A stretch of DNA of 64,000 nt from Novosphingobium sp. Fuku2-ISO-50 (GTDB lineage Bacteria > Pseudomonadota > Alphaproteobacteria > Sphingomonadales > Sphingomonadaceae), in assembly GCF_001519055.1 (NCBI RefSeq), contig NZ_KQ954290.1:67997-131996 (forward strand). Reading direction: 5' to 3'. A program made the translations under genes and the position numbers. This document shows, piece by piece, positions 35,265 to 43,249 of this stretch. The first letter of the stretch is position 1. Every line of letters begins with the position of its first letter. The notes beneath the pieces were generated by a model. The model was given only the letters and a program-made list of their open reading frames with translations, did no database searches and was not told the origin of the DNA.

Positions 35265-36473
35265 ATGTCCGCCCAACCCAAATCAGGACGTGATCTGCAT
35301 CGCGCGGCGCTCGCGGCGCTGCATGGGGCCGCGATGGCCCTGGCCCATCCGGCTGCTGCCGATACGCCGACCCGGCCCCCGGTGCTGCAACCCGAAACGC
35401 TGAGCGTGGTCGAGCTGAAGGACCGCATGCAGCCGCACTGGGTGTGGATCAACGACATTTCCTTCAATCACATGAGCGATGGCCGCGCCTATCTCGTCGA
35501 TGCCGATGCAGGCACGATGCTGGGCATGATCAGCGCCGGAAACGGCCACGGCGTGGTGCAGATCCTGCCCGACGGCAAGACCGTGGCGGTGCCCGCGACA
35601 TTCTATTCCCGCGGCATGCGCGGCAAGCGCGAAGACGTGATCACGTTCTACGCCATTCGCGATCTGGCCCCCGGCGCCGAAGTGTCCATTCCGCCCAAGC
35701 GCATCCAGACCATCCCCTTTCTCAACGCAGAGCCGCTCACCGACGACGGTCGCTTTTCGCTGATCTACAATTTCACTCCGGAACAGACGATCAGCGTGGT
35801 CGACATTCCCGCGCGCAAGTTCGTCGGCGAATTTGCCACGCCCGGATGCGGTGCCATGCACATGACCGGGCCGCGCCAGTTCATGATGCAATGCGCCGAC
35901 GGCTCGCTGCAAGTGGGCCAGATGAGCGAAGACGGCCAGATCACGCTCGGCGCCACGTCCGCAACGCTGTTCAGGCCCGAAGACCCGGCCAGCGAGCGCC
36001 CCGTCAGGATCGCCCCGGCACGCTATCTGTTTTTCACGTATGCCGGTGAAGCGGTCGAAGCCGGCGTCAAGGCCGACCGGCCCGCGTTGATCGCGCGTTG
36101 GTCGCTGCAGGGCACCGATGGCGCCGGGTGGCGACCGGGCGGCACGCAGCCGATGGCCTATCACACCGCGAGCGGGCGGCTCTATGTGCTGATGCACAAG
36201 GGCGGGCCCAACACGCAGAAGGAGCCGGGCAGCGAAATCTGGGTCTATGACGTGGCCAAACACATACGCCTTGCCCGCCTGCCGCTCGATCATCCGGCCA
36301 GTTCCGTGGCGATCAGCGCCGATGCCGCTCCGTTGCTCTACACCGCTCTGTTCGGATCGGGCATGCTCGACGTGCGCGATCCGGCAAGCGGGCGCGTCAT
36401 CCGCAAGATCGCCGGAATCGGCAGCGATCTGACCGTGATCCAGCCCTCCCCCCTTGCAGAAGCGACGCCATGA
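35265..36473 (+). CDS. aauB: Aromatic amine dehydrogenase, large (beta-propeller) subunit
   Basis: A 402-residue periplasmic propeller subunit of a TTQ amine dehydrogenase, with a signal peptide (HRAALAALHGAAMALAHPAAA). Family blocks: SRGMRGKREDVITFYAIRDL, PPKRIQTIPF, QFMMQCADGSLQVGQMSEDG and RPGGTQPMAYHTASGRLYVLM. From memory, PPKR and the GSEIWVYD region look more like the aromatic than the methylamine enzyme. An in-frame ATG at 35199 overlaps the receptor stop, but 35265 has a good ribosome site and starts the signal peptide. It is coupled to the next gene by an ATGA overlap. The amine type is supported mainly by the small subunit. Confidence 0.82.
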   Translation: MSAQPKSGRDLHRAALAALHGAAMALAHPAAADTPTRPPVLQPETLSVVELKDRMQPHWVWINDISFNHMSDGRAYLVDADAGTMLGMISAGNGHGVVQILPDGKTVAVPATFYSRGMRGKREDVITFYAIRDLAPGAEVSIPPKRIQTIPFLNAEPLTDDGRFSLIYNFTPEQTISVVDIPARKFVGEFATPGCGAMHMTGPRQFMMQCADGSLQVGQMSEDGQITLGATSATLFRPEDPASERPVRIAPARYLFFTYAGEAVEAGVKADRPALIARWSLQGTDGAGWRPGGTQPMAYHTASGRLYVLMHKGGPNTQKEPGSEIWVYDVAKHIRLARLPLDHPASSVAISADAAPLLYTALFGSGMLDVRDPASGRVIRKIAGIGSDLTVIQPSPLAEATP

Positions 36474-37090
36474 CCGGCATGAACGAAATCCTGCTCGCGG
36501 CAGTGGTGATCTTGTGGATCGTGGTGATCGCGCTCGCGCTCGCGGTACTGGCCCTGGTGCGCCAGGTCGGCATGCTGCACGAACGACTGGGGCCGGTGGG
36601 CGCGCTGGTGCTGCCGGGCGGCCCGGAAGCGGGCAGCGCCGCGCCCGATTTCACGCTCGAAGCGATCGACGGGCGCACGGTCCGGCTCGGCGGATCGGGC
36701 GATGGCCGCGCGACATTGCTGTTCTTCCTCTCGCCGTCGTGCCCGGTGTGCAAATCGCTGCTGCCGGTGGTCAAGCAGATCGCGCGCGAATCCGGCGATG
36801 CGCTTCAGGTCGTGCTGGCCAGCGACGGCGATCATGACGAACAGGCCCGCATGGTCGCGCGCGAACAGCTGGAGATGTTTCCGCTGGTGCTGTCGACGCC
36901 GCTCGGGATTGCCTATCAGGTGTCGAAACTGCCGCATGCGGTGCTGATCGACGCGGCGGGCACGATCGTTGCCAAAGGCCTCGTCAACAATCGCGAACAC
37001 CTCGAAAGCCTGTTTGAAGCCCAGCGCCTCGGCGTTGCCTCGCTGCAGGACTACAAGCGCCTGCAAGCCCAAGCCGCGTCAGAGAACTGA
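36470..37090 (+). CDS. mauD: MauD-type thioredoxin-like maturation protein
   Basis: A 206-residue protein with one N-terminal membrane helix (ILLAAVVILWIVVIALALAVLAL) and a periplasmic thioredoxin-like domain carrying CPVC (Cys91, Cys94). MauD/AauD is needed to form the many disulfides of the amine dehydrogenase small subunit. The gene lies between the large and small subunit genes as in mau and aau operons. The membrane protein MauE, normally just before MauD, is missing here, so disulfide exchange must use another partner. Confidence 0.85.
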   Translation: MTGMNEILLAAVVILWIVVIALALAVLALVRQVGMLHERLGPVGALVLPGGPEAGSAAPDFTLEAIDGRTVRLGGSGDGRATLLFFLSPSCPVCKSLLPVVKQIARESGDALQVVLASDGDHDEQARMVAREQLEMFPLVLSTPLGIAYQVSKLPHAVLIDAAGTIVAKGLVNNREHLESLFEAQRLGVASLQDYKRLQAQAASEN

Positions 37091-37103
37091 GGACGCCCAG
37101 ACC

Positions 37104-37640
37104 ATGAACCGCCCCGACATGAACCGTATCGACCGCATAACCGAGATCATGGCCCGCTCTGCCGCGCGCAACAGCTCGCGCCGCAGCTTTTTTGGTCGGC
37201 TGGGCGCCTGGCTGACGGTGGGAACCGTCGCCCCGCTGCTGCCGGTCTCGCGCGCTTATGCCGCCAAAGGCCCACAGGCGCTGCAGCCGCAGGAACAGGG
37301 CGATCCCACCAGTTGCGACTACTGGCGCTATTGCGGTATCGACGGGTTCCTGTGCGCCTGCTGCGGCGGCTCGGCCTCGTCCTGCCCGCCGGGCACAGAG
37401 CCCTCGCCGATCACCTGGGTCGGCACCTGCCGCAATCCGGTCGACGGGCGCGCCTATATCATCAGCTACAACGACTGTTGCGGCAAGGCGGCCTGCGGGC
37501 GTTGCCAGTGCGGGCGCGACGAAGGCGCCACGCCGACCTATCAGCCGAGCACCTCGAACGACCTCGACTGGTGCCTCGGCACGCAGGCGGGCATTGCCTA
37601 TCACTGTTCGACTTCGGTAGTCCTCGGCCCCGCCGACTGA
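37104..37640 (+). CDS. aauA: Aromatic amine dehydrogenase, small subunit with TTQ cofactor
   Basis: A 178-residue catalytic subunit exported by a twin-arginine-type signal (SRRSFFGRL). The tryptophans expected to form tryptophan tryptophylquinone are Trp105 (ITWVGTC) and Trp156 (LDWC); Asp124 in SYNDCCG matches the catalytic base position. The mature part has 14 cysteines. GFLCACCGG, SPITWVGTC and DCCGKAACGRCQC correspond closely to the Alcaligenes aromatic amine dehydrogenase as I recall it, and less well to methylamine dehydrogenase. It would oxidise tryptamine, phenylethylamine or tyramine to the aldehyde plus ammonia. The ATG at 37119 is an alternative start. Confidence 0.85.
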   Translation: MNRPDMNRIDRITEIMARSAARNSSRRSFFGRLGAWLTVGTVAPLLPVSRAYAAKGPQALQPQEQGDPTSCDYWRYCGIDGFLCACCGGSASSCPPGTEPSPITWVGTCRNPVDGRAYIISYNDCCGKAACGRCQCGRDEGATPTYQPSTSNDLDWCLGTQAGIAYHCSTSVVLGPAD

Positions 37641-38086
37641 TGCGGCCCGTCCGCGCCCCAAGCACCGGTTGGCTGGCGCTGGTGCTGGCGACGACCACGC
37701 CCGCGCAGGCGGCCGACTCTGCCGCAGCGCATCGCGCCTGGGTCGACTATGCGCTGCATTGTCAGGGCTGCCACTTGCCGGGTGGCGAAGGCATGGCGGG
37801 GAAAGTCCCGGCGATGCGCGGCGCCTTGGCCGATTTCCTGAAAGTGCCGGGCGGGCGCGAATATCTGGTGCAAGTCCCCGGAGTGGCCACCGCAAAGCTG
37901 TCCGATGCGGACGTCGCGCGGCTGCTCAACTGGCTGGTGCGCGCAATGGGCCCCGACCTGCCCGCCGGTTTCCATGATTACCAGACCGCCGAAGTGGCCA
38001 CCTTGCGCGCACACTGGCTGCGCAGCCCCGGCCCCGTGCGCAAGGATCTGCTGGCCGCCATCGCGGCGCTACCGGCCCGCCGCTAA
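37640..38086 (+). CDS. Monoheme periplasmic cytochrome c
   Basis: A 148-residue protein with a short signal peptide (LALVLATTTPAQAA) and one heme motif CQGCH (Cys41, Cys44, His45). The start overlaps the stop of the amine dehydrogenase small subunit (TGATG), so the product most likely takes electrons from the TTQ enzyme. It is too small, with only one heme, to be the diheme maturation enzyme MauG. Its 3' end overlaps the convergent MFS gene by 18 bp. Confidence 0.82.
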   Translation: MRPVRAPSTGWLALVLATTTPAQAADSAAAHRAWVDYALHCQGCHLPGGEGMAGKVPAMRGALADFLKVPGGREYLVQVPGVATAKLSDADVARLLNWLVRAMGPDLPAGFHDYQTAEVATLRAHWLRSPGPVRKDLLAAIAALPARR

Positions 38087-39379
38087 GGCCCAGGCGCGCA
38101 TCGGGCGGCAACCGGCCGCCAGGATCGCTGCCGAGATCGCGCCGCCCAGCCCCGCGATCATCGCCAGCGAAAACACCACCCCGCCCGGCGCGGTAAACAG
38201 ATGATCGTTGAGCAACCCGACGAGCAGCGTGCCCAACCCCGCCCCGATCAGCCCGGTGCCGCAGATCAGCAGCGCCGAAATCCGCGCGCGCATGGTCCGC
38301 GGCGCGACCATCTGCGTCAACGCGCTGGACGGCGTGATCGGAAACGAGGAAAAGAACTGCAGGCAGGCCATCGCCAGAACCCCGGCCACCGGTCGCGATG
38401 CCAGCGCAAGCAGGATCGCGCTCACCGCCGAACCCAGCCCGCCGACGATCCCCACCAGAAACGTGGTGTCGGCCCGCCCGGCCCGCGCCAGCCGGTCCAG
38501 CAGCCAGCCGCTGGCATAAGCCCCGCCGCCTCCGGCAAAGATGGCATTGAGCCCGAGCCAGAACCCGGCATCGGCCGTGCCGAAGCCATAGCCGCGCGTC
38601 AGCACGGCCGGTGCCCAGGCCAAAGTGGCAAACAGCGCCCATCCCGACATGACATAGCCGAAGATATGCGGCCCGAAGATGGCGCGCAGCCGCATCAGGA
38701 ACGTCAAAACCGCGCCAAGCCCCGGCACCGGTTCACCCGTGCGGCGATGCGGATCGCGGACGGTCAGCGCGACCAGCGCCGCCAGCGCCATACCGGGCAG
38801 CCCGACGAGGATGAAACAGGCCTGCCAAACGCGCAAATGCAGCGGACCGATGGCAAGCCCGCCGTGCCCGCTGACCGCCGCGATCACCGCGCCACCGGCC
38901 AGAAAGGCAAGGCCCGCCCCAAAGAACGAGCCCAGCGAATAGACCCCGATCGCGCGGCCAAGCCGTTCGCGCGGAAACAGGTCATTGATCAACGCATAAC
39001 TGGCCGGTGACAGCGCGGCCTCGCCGGCGCCCACCATGATCCGCGCTGCAAACAGCCCGGCAAAGCTGGCCGCCAACCCGCACGCGGCTGTGGCCAGCGA
39101 CCAGACGGCTATGCCCGCCGAAATCACCCCCGGACGCGACGTGCGATCCGACAGGCCTGCCACGGGGATGCCGAGCGTTGCGTAAAACAGCGAAAAGGCA
39201 AACCCGTGGAGCAGGGCAAAGGCCGTATCGCTGATCCCGAGATCGGCCTTGATCGGCCCGATCAGCAGCGACAGGATCTGACGATCGACAAACGACAGCA
39301 CATAGGCCGCGGTACAGACAAAGACGACATACCAGCCATAGACGGATGTCGAGCGGGCGGCGGCGGGGGATCGGGTCAT
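38069..39379 (-). CDS. MFS transporter (aromatic-acid/sugar-phosphate-like)
   Basis: A 436-residue 12-helix permease. Helix 1 is VYGWYVVFVCTAAYVLSFVDRQILSLLIGPI and the loop 2-3 motif is GLSDRTSRPGVISAGIAVWSLATA. RIMVGAGEAALSPASYALINDLFPRERLGRAIG marks the SPNS/ACS-like branch, which includes aromatic acid importers. The ATG at 39379 begins a short cytosolic leader. It lies downstream of the intradiol dioxygenase on the same strand (75 bp), so uptake or export of an aromatic substrate is plausible. Confidence 0.82.
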   Translation of the reverse strand: MTRSPAAARSTSVYGWYVVFVCTAAYVLSFVDRQILSLLIGPIKADLGISDTAFALLHGFAFSLFYATLGIPVAGLSDRTSRPGVISAGIAVWSLATAACGLAASFAGLFAARIMVGAGEAALSPASYALINDLFPRERLGRAIGVYSLGSFFGAGLAFLAGGAVIAAVSGHGGLAIGPLHLRVWQACFILVGLPGMALAALVALTVRDPHRRTGEPVPGLGAVLTFLMRLRAIFGPHIFGYVMSGWALFATLAWAPAVLTRGYGFGTADAGFWLGLNAIFAGGGGAYASGWLLDRLARAGRADTTFLVGIVGGLGSAVSAILLALASRPVAGVLAMACLQFFSSFPITPSSALTQMVAPRTMRARISALLICGTGLIGAGLGTLLVGLLNDHLFTAPGGVVFSLAMIAGLGGAISAAILAAGCRPMRAWALAAGR

Positions 39380-39454
39380 GCGCGGATCATGACACGGACG
39401 CGCCGCGATGCCTGACCGTGGCGCGCCGCGCCTGACCGAAATCGGCAAGAACTC

Positions 39455-40297
39455 TCAGGCTGGAACCATCACGAAATCAAAGTCCGCGCACCATTGCGCC
39501 TGCCCGGTCGGATCGGGCACGAAGTCCACGATCAGCGATGCCTTGACTCCGAATACCGCGTCGCTTTCCAGATAGCGGTCGCCGGCAACGAAAGTGTGAG
39601 TGACGATCCGCTCGTACCCCGGCGCAGAGACCATGAAATGGGTATGCGCCGGGCGCCAGGGATGCCGCCCCAATGCCTGCAGCATCATGCCCACCGGACC
39701 GTCGTGCGGAATCGGATAGGACACCGGCCTGATGCCGAAGAAATGATACGCCCCGTCGGCCCCGGTCAGGAACCGCCCGCGATTGTTCCACTTCGGCTGA
39801 AGGCCGGGCTGCTGAACGTCGTAAAATCCGTCCTCGTTGTCGGACCAGACGTCGATCAACGCACCGGCGACCGGATTTCCCGCAAGGTCGAACACACGCC
39901 CCCGATAAAGGCACGGCTCGCCCTTGCCGCCTTGCGAGATCGTGTCGCCCATCGACCGCATCGGCGCATCGGCAACGTGGAACGGGCCGAGCACGGTGTT
40001 TTCGGTCGCGGGCGCAGGGCGGCGGTTGTTCAGCGCGTCAACCAGCATCGATACACCGAGCGTGTCGCTGAGCAGGATGAATTCCTGGCGCTCGTTCGAA
40101 CAGATCTGCCCGGTTCGCGTCAAAAACTCGATCGCCACATCCCATTCGTCGCCAGTAAGCTGCACCTCCTTGATAAAAGCATGGAGATGGCGGACCAGCG
40201 CGGCCATGACTGTGGCCAGGCGCGGATCGGTCCCTTCGCCGACCCGCGCATTGACGGTTTCGGCCGAGCCGGTTTCGGTGAAATAGTCGGTCATCAT
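39455..40297 (-). CDS. Intradiol ring-cleavage dioxygenase, hydroxyquinol 1,2-dioxygenase type
   Basis: A 280-residue Fe(III) enzyme with the expected Tyr-Tyr-His-His ligands: Tyr159, Tyr194 (VSYPIPHDGP), His218 and His220 (PAHTHF). The N-terminal dimerisation domain is present. TVLGPFHVADAP before the catalytic domain is common in hydroxyquinol and chlorocatechol dioxygenases. With the maleylacetate reductase gene 33 bp upstream in the same operon, it should cleave hydroxyquinol to maleylacetate. Activity on plain catechol would give muconate, for which no cycloisomerase is present here. Confidence 0.85.
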   Translation of the reverse strand: MMTDYFTETGSAETVNARVGEGTDPRLATVMAALVRHLHAFIKEVQLTGDEWDVAIEFLTRTGQICSNERQEFILLSDTLGVSMLVDALNNRRPAPATENTVLGPFHVADAPMRSMGDTISQGGKGEPCLYRGRVFDLAGNPVAGALIDVWSDNEDGFYDVQQPGLQPKWNNRGRFLTGADGAYHFFGIRPVSYPIPHDGPVGMMLQALGRHPWRPAHTHFMVSAPGYERIVTHTFVAGDRYLESDAVFGVKASLIVDFVPDPTGQAQWCADFDFVMVPA

Positions 40298-40330
40298 GCA
40301 TCCTCGTTGTCGCGCGGTTTTTCGCGGCGT

Positions 40331-41401
40331 TTACAATGGCTCGGCGCCCGGCGACGCCCCGGTCCAGGCCCGTTGCAGCAATCTGCGAATGGCCTGCCGC
40401 TCAATCGGCCGCGGATTGGGATAGCTGTTGGTGGTCGCAAGATCGGCGGCGCGATCGAGGTCGTCTTCACGCATTCCCAGCGCGGCAAGCGATGTCGGCG
40501 CGCCCAGTTTTCCGGCCATCCGGTGGAGCGCCAGCGCCGGATCATCGCCGAGTATCCCGGCCAGCGGCGCAATCGCACCGGCGGCGGCGACTGCATTGTA
40601 GGCCAGCGCATGCGGCAGGATCACGGCATGGGTTTCGGCATGCGGCAGAGCAAAACTGCCGCCCAGAACATGACACAGCTTGTGATGCAGCGACATGCCG
40701 ACCGTGCCCAGCACCGTCCCGCATAGCCACGCGCCATACAGCGCTTCGGCCCGCGCCGCGCGATCGGTCGGGTCATCGGCAATGCGCGGCAACGCGGACA
40801 GCAGCGCCCGCGCGCCTTCGACCGCCATCAGCGACGAAACCGGATTGGCATCGGGGGCATAGAGCGCTTCGACGGCGTGGGCGATCGCATTCATGCCGCT
40901 CGTCACACTGGTCGAAACCGGCAAGTCGAGCGTCAACGCCGGGTCGTAGAACACGACTTCGGGCAGGATGCGCGCGTCGCGCAGCGTGGTCTTGAGCCCA
41001 TCGGCGGTCTGGCCGAGTATCGGGGTCGCTTCCGATCCGGCATATGTCGTCGCCAGTACGATCTGCGGCGCGTCGTTGCGCCAGGCGATCGCCTTGGACA
41101 GGCCGACCGCCGTTCCGCCGCCAAAGGCAAGCACGCCATCCGCGCCGCACGCCGCAAAGGCTGCCATCGCCCGCTCGGTTACCGCGACCGGGGTATGCAT
41201 TTCGGCCCCGGCAAAGGTTCCGGCGACACAATCGCCCACGGAATCGATCAGCCGGGTGACTTTGGCCGCCTGCCGGGGCGTCGAAACAACGAGCAGGCGC
41301 GAACAGCCAAGCGCCTCGACTTCGGCGCGCAGACGCATGAGCACCCCCTCCCCGAACAGGATACGGCACGGCAATCCGGTATAGGCAAAGCTCTCGATCA
41401 T
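40331..41401 (-). CDS. Maleylacetate reductase (iron-type alcohol dehydrogenase family)
   Basis: A 356-residue NAD(P)H-dependent reductase. The N-terminal cofactor domain holds GADGVLAFGGGTAVGLSKAIA, and the C-terminal helical domain has the metal-site histidines in GMSLHHKLCHVLGG and LPHAETHAVILPHALAYN. The opening FAYTGLPCRILFGEGV is typical of maleylacetate reductases. It converts maleylacetate to 3-oxoadipate, the step after hydroxyquinol cleavage. It heads the operon with the intradiol dioxygenase and MFS transporter. The start at 41401 is the ATG that begins this signature. Confidence 0.88.
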   Translation of the reverse strand: MIESFAYTGLPCRILFGEGVLMRLRAEVEALGCSRLLVVSTPRQAAKVTRLIDSVGDCVAGTFAGAEMHTPVAVTERAMAAFAACGADGVLAFGGGTAVGLSKAIAWRNDAPQIVLATTYAGSEATPILGQTADGLKTTLRDARILPEVVFYDPALTLDLPVSTSVTSGMNAIAHAVEALYAPDANPVSSLMAVEGARALLSALPRIADDPTDRAARAEALYGAWLCGTVLGTVGMSLHHKLCHVLGGSFALPHAETHAVILPHALAYNAVAAAGAIAPLAGILGDDPALALHRMAGKLGAPTSLAALGMREDDLDRAADLATTNSYPNPRPIERQAIRRLLQRAWTGASPGAEPL

Positions 41402-41495
41402 CGCCCATCGTGTGGAGCGAACCGGGCCTTGCGATAAATCCGCAAAGCGACCGATCCTGTGCAGGATGCGCAACAATCCCTGCCACGCGGCAGGT

Positions 41496-41600
41496 TACGG
41501 TTTGACCCTGATCGAATGCGCGCCCGGCGTGCCTGTCGACGATCTCGTCGCCCGAACCGGCGCGCCGCTCGTGGTTGGAGACGATCTCATTACCGGTTAA
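41496..41600 (+). pseudogene. C-terminal remnant of a CoA-transferase subunit B gene
   Basis: In frame before a TAA at 41598-41600 the plus strand reads YGLTLIECAPGVPVDD, then LVARTGAPLVV, then GDDLITG. This is the standard end of 3-oxoacid/3-oxoadipate CoA-transferase B subunits. Nothing upstream in this frame matches the rest of the protein, and the maleylacetate reductase promoter lies there. About 35 of roughly 215 residues survive. It is not a copy of the end of the intact B gene at 8483-9118, which finishes GAPLRQAD. It is probably what is left after deletion or insertion of the hydroxyquinol genes. Confidence 0.6.
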
Positions 41601-41650
41601 CCGCCGGCATCACAGGATCGCTCAACGGGGCAGCAGACACCGCCGCGCCG

Positions 41651-42043
41651 TCAGCGGACCTCGCCAATGCGATACACGAATTTCTTGAGGACGAAGTAAT
41701 TGAGCACGGAGACAATCACCAGCGATCCAAATCCGGCCAGATAAGGCGTGGCGCCCAGCGCGGCGCAAGCGGCCAGCGCGGTCACGCTCAGCACGTATTG
41801 CCCCGCATAGGCACCGAGAAAGCGCGGCAACGAAGGCATATGGCCGCGAAACGTATAGCGCGTATAGGTCAGATAATTGAACGCCATACCCAAGAGGTGT
41901 GCGACGATCTGCGCAAGGTACATATTGAGGCCGGCAGCAATGAACGCGGCAAACATGCCGTAGCCGAATGCCGCGTTGGCAAGGCCCGCCTGATAGTAGC
42001 GAACGACTCGCTTCCACTCATCGATCGATCGCCAGTCAAACAT
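41651..42043 (-). CDS. GtrA-family membrane protein (lipid-linked sugar flippase)
   Basis: A 130-residue protein with four predicted membrane helices (YGMFAAFIAAGLNMYLAQIVAHLLGMAFNYL, FLGAYAGQYVLSVTALAACAAL, LAGFGSLVIVSVLNYFVLKKFV) and the family hallmark NYFVLKKFVY near the end. GtrA proteins are thought to flip polyprenyl-phosphate-linked sugars to the periplasm. It is encoded 5 bp after the GtrB-like glycosyltransferase and is last in the polysaccharide operon. Confidence 0.85.
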   Translation of the reverse strand: MFDWRSIDEWKRVVRYYQAGLANAAFGYGMFAAFIAAGLNMYLAQIVAHLLGMAFNYLTYTRYTFRGHMPSLPRFLGAYAGQYVLSVTALAACAALGATPYLAGFGSLVIVSVLNYFVLKKFVYRIGEVR

Positions 42044-42048
42044 GGCGC

Positions 42049-42999
42049 TCAGGATTCTTGGGGAAAGTTGATGCGTTCGCGCTCCAGCACCAGCGGCTGG
42101 TTACGCGTACGTTCGGACACGAGCGCCACCTGCACCCCGAGCAAGCCCAGAAACAGGAACAGCATGGCGAATTGGCCTTCGAGCACGGCCGCGAACAGCC
42201 ATAGCTGCCATGACCGCCCGACAATCAGGGCCACCAGTGCGCCGAAGAGGCTGAATATCGTCGCCAGCGAAATGAAGAACGCGATATAGAGCGGCGCGCG
42301 CAGCAAATTCTTTGACGAACCGGCGAGACCGTTCAGCGCAAAATCGAGCAGGGTAAAGAAATTGTTGTTTGATTTTCCGCCGGCCCGGGGGGGACGCCGA
42401 AACGGGATTGTTTCGATTGAATAGCCGGTTTCGACCAGCAGCCCGCGAAAGAACGGCTCCGGCTCGTTCAATCGGCGGATCGCCTCGACCACACGCCGGT
42501 CGTACAGGCCAAAGCCGGTCGCGTTGGGAATGATCGCGTAATCGCCGAACTTCTGCTGCAGACGATAGGACAGCCCCCGCATGAAGCCGAGCACCGGCCC
42601 GGATTTTTCAGTCTCGCGTACGCCCAGCACAATGTCCGTGCCCGCGCGCCAGCGCCGCACGAATTCGGGCAACAGATCGGGCGTGTCCTGAAAGTCGGAA
42701 CACATCGAGATCACGCCGCGGCCGCTCGCCTGATAAATCCCATAAGTGGGGGATCGCATCTGTCCGAAATTGCGCGTGTTGATGATCAGCCGGATGCGCG
42801 GGTCGCGCGCACACATTCCCCGGATGATCTCGACCGTGCGATCCTGAGACTCGTTGTCGATGAAGATCAGCTCAAAGCTTTCAACGATCGGTTCAAGCTT
42901 TTCGATGACCGCAGCGGCGATCGCCTCGGCATTATCCTCCTCGTTCCGGCAGGCGAGCACGACGGATACTTCAGGAATTGCAGACATGGCATCAGGCAT
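42049..42999 (-). CDS. Polyprenyl-phosphate glycosyltransferase (GtrB/DPM1-like GT2)
   Basis: A 316-residue enzyme with an N-terminal GT-A domain (VSVVLACRNEEDNAEAIAAAV, IFIDNESQDRTVEIIRG, and SMCSDFQDTPDLLPEFVRRW as acidic metal-site region) and two C-terminal membrane helices. It should load a nucleotide sugar onto polyprenyl phosphate at the cytoplasmic face. The ATG at 42999 has GAGG six bases upstream; 42987 is an alternative. Paired with GtrA, it fits side-chain glycosylation of O-antigen or capsule in the periplasm. Confidence 0.85.
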   Translation of the reverse strand: MPDAMSAIPEVSVVLACRNEEDNAEAIAAAVIEKLEPIVESFELIFIDNESQDRTVEIIRGMCARDPRIRLIINTRNFGQMRSPTYGIYQASGRGVISMCSDFQDTPDLLPEFVRRWRAGTDIVLGVRETEKSGPVLGFMRGLSYRLQQKFGDYAIIPNATGFGLYDRRVVEAIRRLNEPEPFFRGLLVETGYSIETIPFRRPPRAGGKSNNNFFTLLDFALNGLAGSSKNLLRAPLYIAFFISLATIFSLFGALVALIVGRSWQLWLFAAVLEGQFAMLFLFLGLLGVQVALVSERTRNQPLVLERERINFPQES

Positions 43000-43249
43000 G
43001 CTTGGCCTCGTCGTCGTTTCGCCGCCGCGCAGCCGCTTCACGCTGCTCCGCCGCCGGCACGGGTGCACGCAGTGGGTGCCGATGCCAGAACCGCACCGGT
43101 CGAGGCAATCGTGCCCGAACGTTTGAGCATCTTGGCGAACTTCACTTTATCGACCCACCCTTCAAAATTGGTCTGCAAAACGGCCCGCAGCAGAGCACAG
43201 CTTGTCTCGCCGCTACCACTTTCCCCCACATTCAACCAGCACGTAACAA

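Noticed and set aside
37640..38086. MauG-type diheme maturation enzyme after the amine dehydrogenase
   Set aside because: The protein is only 148 residues with a single CxxCH, so it is a small electron carrier.
41412..41600. Complete 62-residue gene between the maleylacetate reductase and GtrA genes
   Set aside because: Only the last 35 residues match a family (CoA-transferase B end); the upstream part is promoter sequence, so it is listed as a remnant.
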